Below are positions 1-5,603 of a DNA stretch of 5,862 bases, one piece after another. The notes under the pieces were generated by a model, which had not been told where the DNA came from, ran no database searches, and worked only from the letters and a program-made list of their open reading frames with translations. This DNA is from Bacteroides sp. (GTDB lineage Bacteria; Bacteroidota; Bacteroidia; Bacteroidales; Muribaculaceae). Both the position numbers and the translations under genes were made by a program. The stretch is from contig JAAVDT010000007.1 in NCBI GenBank assembly GCA_014801655.1, positions 43,127 to 48,988 on the forward strand, in the 5' to 3' direction. The first letter of the stretch is position 1. Each line of letters begins with the position of its first letter.

Positions 1-236
1 GGTCCGCCGGCCGTGGAGGCTATGAACGGGGGTGTAAGGCGGGTGATTTCCTCCGGGTCTGTCAGTTCATAGCCCTCGGAGGTGATACCATAGTCGGCGA
101 GCACTTTCGACAGGCCGAAAAGTGTCTTGAATGGCATCGACCGGGCGCGCGAGTTGGAATAGCCCGCGGTGTGGGGCACACCGAGCGCACCGAGATAGTC
201 GCATATGAGCGTCGATTCACCTTTTGCAGCAGCCAT
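1..236 (-). CDS. N-terminal part of a C39-like / probable VKOR-family protein (runs off left edge)
   Basis: Only the first 78 codons are present; the gene continues beyond position 1. I chose the ATG at 234-236 because it opens 12 nt after the thioredoxin stop and the frame stays open to the edge. Residues 36-72 (TLFGLSKVLADYGI, then a Gly-Tyr-Glu-Leu segment and a PPFIAS segment) follow the pattern of peptidase C39-like domains: L-GLS, a G-rich turn, then a 'P-hydrophobic-A' strand. In Bacteroidales this degenerate C39 module often sits at the N-terminus of vitamin K epoxide reductase (VKOR) family proteins, membrane enzymes that reoxidise thioredoxin-fold partners. The D-C-G catalytic motif of true C39 peptidases is not visible; the only Cys is residue 12. 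Seen: sequence pattern and spacing. Inferred: the VKOR portion, which would lie outside the window. An alternative is a stand-alone C39-like protein or the N-terminus of an ABC exporter. Confidence 0.6.
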   Translation of the reverse strand, partial: MAAAKGESTLICDYLGALGVPHTAGYSNSRARSMPFKTLFGLSKVLADYGITSEGYELTDPEEITRLTPPFIASTAGG

Positions 237-248
237 GGCCTCAGACGT

Positions 249-542
249 TTACATGTATGATTCGATTTTCGAGAGCAGCACCTGACCGTCCATTTCGCCG
301 CTCTGACGCCACTGCTCCTCGCCGTCGCGATAGATGATAAACGTGGGCACCGACTGCACCTGCTGCGAGTCGGCGAGCGACTGATTTTCGTCGATATCAA
401 ACTGATAGACGTCAACTTGTCCGGCGAGAAGTTCTTTAATCTGAGCCACTACGGGCATCATGCGTTTGCAGTGAGGACACCAGGAGGCGAAAAATTCGAC
501 TAACACCACCGGAGTGGAGTTTGTGATCTGAGAGTAAGTCAT
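249..542 (-). CDS. Small thioredoxin-fold protein with CPHC active site
   Basis: This 97-residue protein has the length of a minimal thioredoxin. The order of elements is a beta strand (VVLVEFFA, 12-19), the redox motif WCPHC (21-25) with Lys26, the helix MMPVVAQIKELL, a strand ending in DIDEN (49-53), the cis-proline loop SVPTF (P66), and a terminal DGEEQWRQSG segment as in thioredoxins. It should carry out thiol-disulfide exchange. The CPHC dipeptide is that of DsbA rather than the CGPC of reducing thioredoxin, which suggests a more oxidising potential. There is no signal peptide, so it is predicted cytoplasmic. The frame is open upstream to 632, but the extra 30 residues are basic and unlike a thioredoxin or signal peptide, so I start at the ATG of MTYSQI (540-542). 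It lies 115 nt after the antiporter and 12 nt before the C39/VKOR-like gene, with which it is probably co-transcribed. No convincing promoter was seen directly upstream. Confidence 0.92.
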   Translation of the reverse strand: MTYSQITNSTPVVLVEFFASWCPHCKRMMPVVAQIKELLAGQVDVYQFDIDENQSLADSQQVQSVPTFIIYRDGEEQWRQSGEMDGQVLLSKIESYM

Positions 543-657
543 AGTTGTTTGGATTAATTGTGTGTTTCTGCCTTTTAAACACTTTTTGCGGGGGAAAGGT
601 TTGATGCAGATAACACCTGCGACAAACCGCATGCGGCGGGCAACGGAGGGAGGCGGG

Positions 658-2847
658 TCAGAGGGTCAGGTCGCGGTCGTCGGTGGAGTGGTTGGAAGTT
701 CGGCGGTTGGCTCGCCAGCGGAGGTAGGCGGTCTTGACTTTTGCCCAGATGGGCATAGGGGCGGTTTCGACATCGGGCGACATCGCGTCGGCCACAACGC
801 CGATGGGAGCTTCGGCGCCGAACTGCTCGGGATAGATGACCATGAGGTTGCTGTGGGAGAAATTGTGGCGCAGGAAGTCGGGAAGCGTATCCATGTCGGA
901 GGTGAAGGAGACTGATGCGCGGCGAGCGGTTACGACCACGAATAGATCGTCGTCTTTTATCTTATTGGCCAGCAGGATAATGTCGTCCCATTCGTCGATC
1001 TGACGATATTCGGAGCGGATTTCGTAGCCTCCGGAGCGGAGCACACTGCTGATGTAGCGCCGCGTTTCGGCTGTGCAGCAGAAAATCACGCGGCAGCCGA
1101 GTTGGCGGGTGAGATTGCCGAGCGACTTGACCCAGCGCACGAAGCCGGTTTCAAACTGAGCTTTGTCGGGTACCATCACCACGATGCGGCCCATGGTGTT
1201 GACCGGAATGAAACAGCGGGAGATGACTACCTGACGATAGGTGGCCTTGAGCAGTTGTGTCAGTTTTTCGCCGAAGAATGAGTCGATTACATTGAGGCGG
1301 CGGTGGAGACCGATGACAACGTTGTTGATTTCGCGCTCCTCGATGGTGTTGAGCACACCGGTGACGAAGTTGAGGTCGAAGCGGTCGATGCTCTTGAGCT
1401 TCACCTCCATCGAGGAAGCCACGTGCTCGGCCATGTCGAGCGAACTTTTGCCGACGGCGCGCGAAGTGGAAGTGTTGTCGTTGCGCACATGAAGCGCATA
1501 GATTTTGTTGTGGGTGTGGTTGCCGTCGGTCATCAGCAGTGCAAGGCTTACGAGCTCACGAGCCGACACGGGGTTGACCACGGGAATGAGCGTGCGGTCG
1601 GTTGTCTGCTGTACTTTCTGCCCCTCTACGAGGTCGTCGTGGCGCAGCGACATGACTTTAAGGCGGGAGGCTGCGCGGGCTGTGCCGATGGAGGAGACGG
1701 TGCAGGTGATGAGAATCATCAACACCGTGCCGTTGAGCACCGATTCGTCAAACACACTCAGATTGTAGCCAATCATGACCACGGCCAGAGCCACGGCCGT
1801 GTGGGCATTGGAAAGCTGATAGAGCATCGACCGGTCGACTGACCGCATGCGGAACGTCTTTTGGGTGACGAAGGCGGCGAGCCATTTGCCGAGCATGGCC
1901 ACGGCGCTCATCACTCCGGCCACATAGAGCGTGTGCCAGCCTTTGAGCAGCACGCCGACATTGATGAGCATGCCGACTCCGATAAGGAAGTAGGGTATGA
2001 AAATGGCGTTGCCGACAAATTCGATGCGCGACATCAGCGGCGAGCGGGCCGGGATATATCGGTTGAGCACAAGTCCGGCGAAGAAGGCGCCGAACACGCC
2101 CTCGATGTTGATGAGCACGGCTGCCTGAGCGGCGAGAAACACCATGACCAGGACGTAGATGAATTGCAGGATGCCGTCGTTGTAGTGGCGGAAAAACCAT
2201 CGGGTTATGCGCGGATAGAGATATGAGATGACCACGCAGTAGATGGCCAGCCCTCCGGCAAGTCGGCCGAGCATTGTCCAGCTCAGACCGCCTTCGCGCA
2301 CCACTCCTACGGTGGCCGCAAGCACCATCAGCGAGCCAAGCACGGTGAAAATCGTGCCGGCTATGACTATGATGACGGCGGGATTTTTCGTTAGCCCGAA
2401 GCGCGACACAATCGGATAAGCCAGCAGGGTGTGGGCGGCGAGCATCGAGGCGAGCATCAGCGCTCCGACTGTCGACATGCCGAGCAATGTCATGCCGGCC
2501 GCTGACCCGACTATCATCGGAATGGCGAATGTGAACAGGCCGAAAATGAATCCGCGGCGGATGTTTTTCTTAAGGTGATACATGTCTATCTCCACGCCCG
2601 CAAGGAACATGAGATAAAACAGCCCAACCTGACCGAACACCTCGAAGCTCATGTCGCGCGACAGCACGTTGAAGCCATAAGGCCCCACGGCTACGCCGGC
2701 TATGATCAGACCGATGACATGGGGAATACGGATGCGCGACAGCAGCATAGGCACAAGCAGTATCAGCGCGAGCACCACGAGGAATATGCCCACGGCCGAA
2801 GTGACCATAGGCGCATGTGCGGGTATGATTATTGCTGCCGGATTCAT
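658..2847 (-). CDS. CPA2-type cation:proton antiporter with C-terminal Usp-like region
   Basis: The protein has 729 residues. Residues 1-400 are a polytopic membrane domain of about 11-13 hydrophobic segments, matching the Na+/H+ exchanger family (CPA2 branch). Landmarks are VGPYGFNVL (54-62), FLAGVEIDM (81-89, the usual GLELD position), EGVFGAFFAGLVL (249-261), IPYFLIGVGMLINV (284-297) and AHTAVALAVVMIGY (348-361). From about 405 to 680 the chain is soluble and resembles two Usp-like alpha/beta units, with strands TLIPVVN (419-425), IYALHV (449-454), NVVIGL (509-514), RIVVMV (554-559) and RVIFCC (586-591). This is a common design in Bacteroidales, where the cytosolic half is thought to sense a ligand. 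Expected role: exchange of Na+ or K+ for protons at the inner membrane. In the TM segment that usually holds the ion-binding Asp, the sequence reads GTIFTVLGSLMV (164-175), without Asp. It starts 42 nt after asd and is probably co-transcribed with it. The substrate ion cannot be told. Confidence 0.92.
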   Translation of the reverse strand: MNPAAIIIPAHAPMVTSAVGIFLVVLALILLVPMLLSRIRIPHVIGLIIAGVAVGPYGFNVLSRDMSFEVFGQVGLFYLMFLAGVEIDMYHLKKNIRRGFIFGLFTFAIPMIVGSAAGMTLLGMSTVGALMLASMLAAHTLLAYPIVSRFGLTKNPAVIIVIAGTIFTVLGSLMVLAATVGVVREGGLSWTMLGRLAGGLAIYCVVISYLYPRITRWFFRHYNDGILQFIYVLVMVFLAAQAAVLINIEGVFGAFFAGLVLNRYIPARSPLMSRIEFVGNAIFIPYFLIGVGMLINVGVLLKGWHTLYVAGVMSAVAMLGKWLAAFVTQKTFRMRSVDRSMLYQLSNAHTAVALAVVMIGYNLSVFDESVLNGTVLMILITCTVSSIGTARAASRLKVMSLRHDDLVEGQKVQQTTDRTLIPVVNPVSARELVSLALLMTDGNHTHNKIYALHVRNDNTSTSRAVGKSSLDMAEHVASSMEVKLKSIDRFDLNFVTGVLNTIEEREINNVVIGLHRRLNVIDSFFGEKLTQLLKATYRQVVISRCFIPVNTMGRIVVMVPDKAQFETGFVRWVKSLGNLTRQLGCRVIFCCTAETRRYISSVLRSGGYEIRSEYRQIDEWDDIILLANKIKDDDLFVVVTARRASVSFTSDMDTLPDFLRHNFSHSNLMVIYPEQFGAEAPIGVVADAMSPDVETAPMPIWAKVKTAYLRWRANRRTSNHSTDDRDLTL

Positions 2848-2863
2848 CGCTTCCCGATTGGAG

Positions 2864-2886
2864 GAAGGGGGAGATGCACCCCCTCC
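2864..2886 (-). other. Strong hairpin in the asd-antiporter intergenic gap
   Basis: On the minus-strand RNA an 8-bp stem (GGAGGGGG with CCCCCUUCC, one G-U pair) closes a 7-nt loop at 2872-2878. It starts a few nucleotides after the asd stop codon. No U-tract follows, so it is not a standard intrinsic terminator. It could protect the 3' end of the asd message, lower readthrough into the antiporter, or do nothing. On the plus strand the same arms have an A-C mismatch, so the structure fits the minus-strand transcript better. Confidence 0.55.
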
Positions 2887-2889
2887 GGA

Positions 2890-3897
2890 TTATTTTTTAT
2901 GTTTGATGATATACTGTGCAATCTGCACGGCATTGAGTGCCGCACCTTTCTTGATCTGGTCGCCAACGATCCAGAACGACAGACCATTTTCGTTGGTCAA
3001 ATCTTTGCGCAGACGGCCCACGAACACCGGATCCTGTCCTGCAACATCGAGCGGCATGGGATATTTCTTTTCGGCGGGAGCGTCGACAACCACCAGACCC
3101 TCAGCAGCTTCAAAGGCGTTGCGCACCTCGGAAAGCTCAAGCGGGCGCTCGGTTTCGACCCACACGGCTTCGCTATGTGCTCGCATGACGGGAACGCGCA
3201 CACAGGTGGCGCTGACGTCGAGATTCGGGGCGTGCATGATTTTTTTCGTTTCGTTATACATCTTCATCTCCTCCTTGGTGTAGCCATTGTCAAGGAACAC
3301 ATCGACATGGGGCAGCACGTTGTAGGCCAACTGATAAGCAAACTTTTCAACAGTAGGCTCCTCACCGCGGCCGAGCTGGGCATACTGATTGACCAGTTCA
3401 TCCATTGCAGCAGCTCCGGCACCGCTCGCAGCCTGATATGTGGCCACATGAACGCGGCTGATCGGGCTCAGGTCATTGATGGGTTTGAGGGCCACGACCA
3501 TCTGAATGGTTGTGCAGTTGGGGTTGGCGATGATATTGCGAGGAGTGTTGAACGCATCTTCGCCGTTGACCTCGGGCACAACCAGAGGCACGTCATCGTC
3601 CATTCGGAATGCGCTCGAATTGTCGATCATCAGCGCGCCGTGGCGGGTGATGGTTTCGGCATACTCCTTCGACACACCGGCACCGGCCGAAGTGAAAGCG
3701 ATGTCAATATCCTTGAAATCATCGCCGTGGCGAAGCTCCTGAACCACATAATCGCGTCCACGGAACTTATATGTGCGGCCCGCGCTGCGTTTTGATCCGA
3801 ACAACACGAGATTGTCAACAGGGAAATTCTGCTCCTCAAGCACACGGATAAACTCCTGACCAACAGCGCCCGAAGCGCCAACAATAGCTATATTCAT
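2890..3897 (-). CDS. asd: Aspartate-semialdehyde dehydrogenase
   Basis: This 335-residue protein has the usual family length. It reduces L-aspartyl-4-phosphate to L-aspartate semialdehyde with NADPH, the branch point to lysine/diaminopimelate, threonine and methionine, in the cytoplasm. The N-terminus has the Rossmann loop GASGAVGQ (7-14). The catalytic Cys lies in ANPNCTT (Cys128), with Gln155 in TYQAASGAG (153-161). The substrate-binding Arg and base His fit Arg234 and His241 in RVPVMRAH; their spacing of seven is the one known for the family. The C-terminus carries the [11 protein letters not shown] helix (318-328) typical of the dimer interface. The ATG at 3895-3897 gives Met-Asn-Ile-Ala-Ile-Val directly before the nucleotide-binding loop, so the start is secure. 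A -7 box lies 36 nt upstream, and a degenerate group II intron lies 88 nt upstream. All catalytic residues are present and no defect was seen. Confidence 0.98.
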   Translation of the reverse strand: MNIAIVGASGAVGQEFIRVLEEQNFPVDNLVLFGSKRSAGRTYKFRGRDYVVQELRHGDDFKDIDIAFTSAGAGVSKEYAETITRHGALMIDNSSAFRMDDDVPLVVPEVNGEDAFNTPRNIIANPNCTTIQMVVALKPINDLSPISRVHVATYQAASGAGAAAMDELVNQYAQLGRGEEPTVEKFAYQLAYNVLPHVDVFLDNGYTKEEMKMYNETKKIMHAPNLDVSATCVRVPVMRAHSEAVWVETERPLELSEVRNAFEAAEGLVVVDAPAEKKYPMPLDVAGQDPVFVGRLRKDLTNENGLSFWIVGDQIKKGAALNAVQIAQYIIKHKK

Positions 3898-3932
3898 CAG
3901 ATTGAGATTTTTTCGATTGGTTATAATTACTG

Positions 3933-3940
3933 CAAAAATA
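3933..3940 (-). promoter_or_regulatory. Putative -7 box of the asd promoter
   Basis: The minus strand reads TATTTTTG, a full match to the Bacteroidota -7 consensus TAnnTTTG, ending 35 nt before the asd start. At the expected distance of 19-21 bp upstream (about 3960-3964) there is no TTTG, only CTACAC, so the -33 element is weak or missing. The 3' end of the intron is at 3985, so the whole promoter lies in flanking DNA. Transcription should begin near 3926, giving a leader of about 30 nt. Confidence 0.6.
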
Positions 3941-3984
3941 CAAAAAAAATTTCAGAGTCGTGTAGATATTAGTGTTAGAGTTTA

Positions 3985-4050
3985 ATCGAGTAGAAGGTAA
4001 ACACTAATCATAGGGTATTTATCTCCTACTTTCGTGTTTACCGACCTCTC
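3985..4050 (-). other. Group II intron domain VI and 3' end
   Basis: A 9-bp stem, GGTAAACAC (4034-4042) with GTGTTTACC (3996-4004), is followed by TTCTACTCGAT, which is the usual class C intron 3' end with the branch-site A expected near the base of the stem. The 3' exon then begins at 3984 as TAAACTC. The distal loop (4005-4033) is A/T rich. The helix is intact, in contrast to the altered domain V. Confidence 0.8.
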
Positions 4051-4052
4051 AC

Positions 4053-4086
4053 ACCTCCGTACGTGCCGTTCGGCATACGGCGGTTC
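4053..4086 (-). ncRNA. Group II intron domain V (catalytic hairpin)
   Basis: This 34-nt hairpin begins GAACCGCCGTATGCC, has a GAAC loop, and returns as GGCACGTACGGAGGT. The CGC catalytic triad (4080-4082) is that of class C introns rather than the AGC of classes A and B. The lower stem pairs 4077-4084 with 4053-4060, and the 2-nt bulge (4062-4063) is in its usual place. The triad G (4081) faces an A (4056), where the consensus has a U to form the conserved G-U wobble. Confidence 0.9.
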
Positions 4087-4316
4087 TTAACGCGGATGCA
4101 GTTTCTCGTAGTATTCCGTAAGTGTGGGATAGTGCGCTCGTTTCAAGTTCTCATTTGATATGGCACGCGTGAGTATCGGGCTGTGAACAGTGCGCCAGTA
4201 TCCCTTTCGGGTATTTGCCCATTGCCATGCCTGCCACTTGGCTATGCCACATCTTTGTAGATTTTTGAAGCGTGTCCGAGTTCGTCCCAGCTATCCCAAT
4301 CAAAGTAGGCGCTCCC
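4087..4316 (-). pseudogene. Remnant of group II intron reverse transcriptase/maturase, C-terminal end only, frameshifted
   Basis: Reading towards the stop at 4087-4089, the frame 4087-4290 encodes RTRFKNLQRCGIAKWQ, then AWQWANTRKGYWRT, SPILTRAISNENLK and YYEKLHPR. The WANTRKGYWR-SPIL pattern is the signature of the C-terminal maturase (GIIM) region of group II intron proteins. Upstream, the similarity carries on in another frame (4278-4316: YFDWDSWDEL). Joining WDEL to RTRF needs one base restored near 4278, so a single-base deletion is likely. No reverse transcriptase blocks or YADD motif exist anywhere in the element, so about 350 or more N-terminal residues were lost by internal deletion. 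It is not functional and should not be annotated as an expressed gene. Confidence 0.87.
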
Positions 4317-4691
4317 TCATATCTTTCGCGTTCCGCGCTATACTTCTGTGGGTTCGTTGTTACTGCTCACCTTGCGGCTCGCCCCACAGATATCCCCGAT
4401 TAAGAACATAATCTTTCTGTCTTATACTCCCTTGATTTACTCTCGTCAGTCCGGATAGCTATCGGGCTTTGGTTTGTTTAGCAGCCTTACCCCTGATTTT
4501 GAGCCTTTTATCAAGCTTATCTCCCGTTGGCCGATGAGCTAAAGGTTCTGTACGTAGAGTCAGACTTTTGCCTTGGGCTTCCTTCAGATTCGGAGTCTCC
4601 TCCGACACCCTTGCCGTTGGCTATGCGCTTCCCGCTATCGGGGCACGCTCGGGACTTGCACCCGTTAGATTATGCCCATGTCGGACGAACG

Positions 4692-4727
4692 AAAAATTAC
4701 AACTCACCAAATTACGGGTGAGTTGTA
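4692..4727 (-). terminator. Intrinsic terminator downstream of the exported-protein gene
   Basis: On the minus strand an 11-bp stem (TACAACTCACC with GGTGAGTTGTA, 4717-4727 and 4698-4708) with an 8-nt loop is followed by ATTTTT (4692-4697). It has the T-tract only in the minus direction. It should end the transcript of the YbjN-like gene upstream. The group IIC intron begins two nucleotides after the T-tract, which is the preferred target geometry for that class. Confidence 0.88.
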
Positions 4728-4752
4728 TATAGATGATGTCTAAACAATCAGT

Positions 4753-4875
4753 TTATTTGATTTTATTGATCGAAAGTCGTTCTTCCGGATTATTGGATTG
4801 CGTTGCAGAAATATCGCAATATAACCAATCCTTAGAGCTCACAGGCGTATAGATATAATCTTCACCAGAGGGGGA
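4753..4875 (-). other. In-frame 40-codon extension after the stop of the YbjN-like gene
   Basis: After the TAA at 4876-4878 the same frame stays open for 40 codons to a second TAA at 4753-4755. It encodes SPSGEDYIYTPVSSKDW, then LYCDISATQSNNPEERLSINKIK. There is no in-frame ATG, though a GTG (V12) occurs. The terminator hairpin begins 25 nt after this second stop but 148 nt after the first. This may mean that the gene once ended here and was cut short by a nonsense change. It may also be chance, since the region is short. Confidence 0.4.
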
Positions 4876-5379
4876 TTAGATATTCTTGAGTTTGGTCTTC
4901 AGACTATCTAACGTCTTTAAACTATCACCTAGGAAATGCAACATCTGGTCGCTCGTACCATAATATGAGGTGAAGAATCCATAAAGGGTCATCTCTACGA
5001 TGTCGTTGTAATCATACCCACCGACCAACGCTGCCAAAGCTCCGGCCACCGTAGTTGAGTAGGTAAACTTTAAAAAGGGAAAAGTACGATTCAGCTCATT
5101 CACACTCCGGATGTACTCCATCTGACGCTCCGGAGGAATCTCCTTAACCTCCAACAATACCGTATAGATTTGAAACAACGGTTCACCCTCCACTTGAGTA
5201 AGCACAACGGTGTACGCCTCATCACCTTTGACGACACTAATCACATCTTCCTGTTGCTCAACGGTATATCCTTTACCATTCAGGAAAGTCATGGCTAATT
5301 CCATATCATTCTCCTTATTCGGAGTCGCAAAACATGAAAATGCCACCAAAACCGAAAATAAAGCCAATATCTTCTTCAT
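4876..5379 (-). CDS. Exported YbjN-like small protein
   Basis: This 167-residue protein has a signal peptide: Lys2-Lys3, a hydrophobic core ILALFSVLVAF (4-14), and a likely cleavage site after Ala18 (SCFA-TP). Cys16 lies in a poor lipobox (AFSC), so a lipoprotein is possible but unlikely. The mature part (about 25-140) has an alpha-beta layout: helix ELAMTFLNGKG, strands VISVV and YTVVLTQ, strand LFQIYTVLLEV, helix RQMEYIRSVNELNRTFPF, strand LKFTYSTT, and a helix from YDYNDIVEMTLYGFF. The 'helix-N-LN-fPf-strand' pattern with acidic loop before the last helix resembles YbjN / type III chaperone-like folds. The tail (150-167) is helical and Lys-rich. Function is unknown; it probably acts in the periplasm. 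It has a good promoter 103-134 nt upstream and is monocistronic. It looks more A/T rich than asd and the antiporter. The frame stays open for 40 codons past its stop (see 4753-4875). Confidence 0.88.
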   Translation of the reverse strand: MKKILALFSVLVAFSCFATPNKENDMELAMTFLNGKGYTVEQQEDVISVVKGDEAYTVVLTQVEGEPLFQIYTVLLEVKEIPPERQMEYIRSVNELNRTFPFLKFTYSTTVAGALAALVGGYDYNDIVEMTLYGFFTSYYGTSDQMLHFLGDSLKTLDSLKTKLKNI

Positions 5380-5481
5380 TTCTTCAAAGGCTTATCTTAA
5401 ATATTCTATCCATCTGAGATTATTGACAGCTTCTGGTACACCAGCATCAGCAGCCCCTTATGGGCCTCTGCTTAGGTTGCA

Positions 5482-5513
5482 CAAATATAGACATAAAATT
5501 CCGAATCGCCAAA
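5482..5513 (-). promoter_or_regulatory. Bacteroidota-type promoter of the YbjN-like gene
   Basis: The minus strand has TTTG (5510-5513), 20 bp, then TATATTTG (5482-5489). Both boxes match the -33 TTTG and -7 TAnnTTTG consensus fully, at the standard spacing. Transcription would start near 5475 and leave a leader of about 95 nt before the ATG at 5379. The leader holds no structure I can name. Confidence 0.8.
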
Positions 5514-5571
5514 CAGAATCTGCGAAGTGTCGCCAAATATGTCACACTCCAGCAGCATTTTAACACTTTTA

Positions 5572-5603
5572 CTTGCATCGGCCGGCAGATTTCATTAATT
5601 TCG
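5572..5603 (+). promoter_or_regulatory. Probable divergent promoter pointing to the right edge
   Basis: The plus strand has CTTG (5572-5575), 20 bp, then TAATTTCG (5596-5603), a common close variant of TAnnTTTG. Transcription would start near 5611. No gene is seen on the plus strand before the end of the window; the transcript would run through the repeats at 5665-5824. The target gene may lie beyond 5862. Confidence 0.5.

Larger units (their letters stand above)
3985..4690 (-). mobile_element. Degenerate group IIC intron (706 nt, maturase largely deleted)
   Basis: On the minus strand the element starts as GTTCG-TCCGACATGGGC, close to the start of class C introns such as the Oceanobacillus iheyensis intron (GUGUG, then CCGGCAUGGG), as I recall it. 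Domain I motifs follow: GGGTGCAAGTCCC (4651-4663) and AATCTGAAGGAAGC (4577-4590), then GGGGCGAGCCGCAAGG in 4365-4386. The 3' part has domain V, domain VI and an end of CTACTCGAT. The element sits directly after an intrinsic terminator hairpin and its T-tract, the insertion site known for group IIC introns. An intact member would be about 1.8-2.5 kb with a reverse transcriptase/maturase in domain IV. Here only the C-terminal maturase remnant remains, so the intron cannot move by itself. Ends are set by motif: the 5' end at 4690 and the 3' end at 3985 are each certain to within a few nucleotides. Confidence 0.92.

Noticed and set aside
543..632. Upstream extension of the thioredoxin frame by 30 codons
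   Set aside because: The extra residues are basic, unlike a signal peptide, and have no counterpart in minimal thioredoxins. The ATG at 542 gives a normal length.
613..645. Palindrome CCGCATGCGG between the antiporter and thioredoxin genes as a terminator
   Set aside because: The stem is short and no T-tract follows in either direction.
2575..3795. A 406-codon open frame on the plus strand across asd and the start of the antiporter gene
   Set aside because: It is antisense to two well-supported genes and the gap between them. Its product is rich in His, Gly and Arg with no recognisable domain, as expected from the mirror of GC-rich codons.
4190..4721. Two short plus-strand frames (4190-4411 and 4527-4721)
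   Set aside because: They are antisense to the group II intron RNA. Such frames within ribozymes are often wrongly annotated as hypothetical proteins.
5526..5548. Inverted repeat AGTGT-ACACT between the divergent promoters as an operator
   Set aside because: Only 5 bp per arm, easily found by chance, and no regulator gene is in view.
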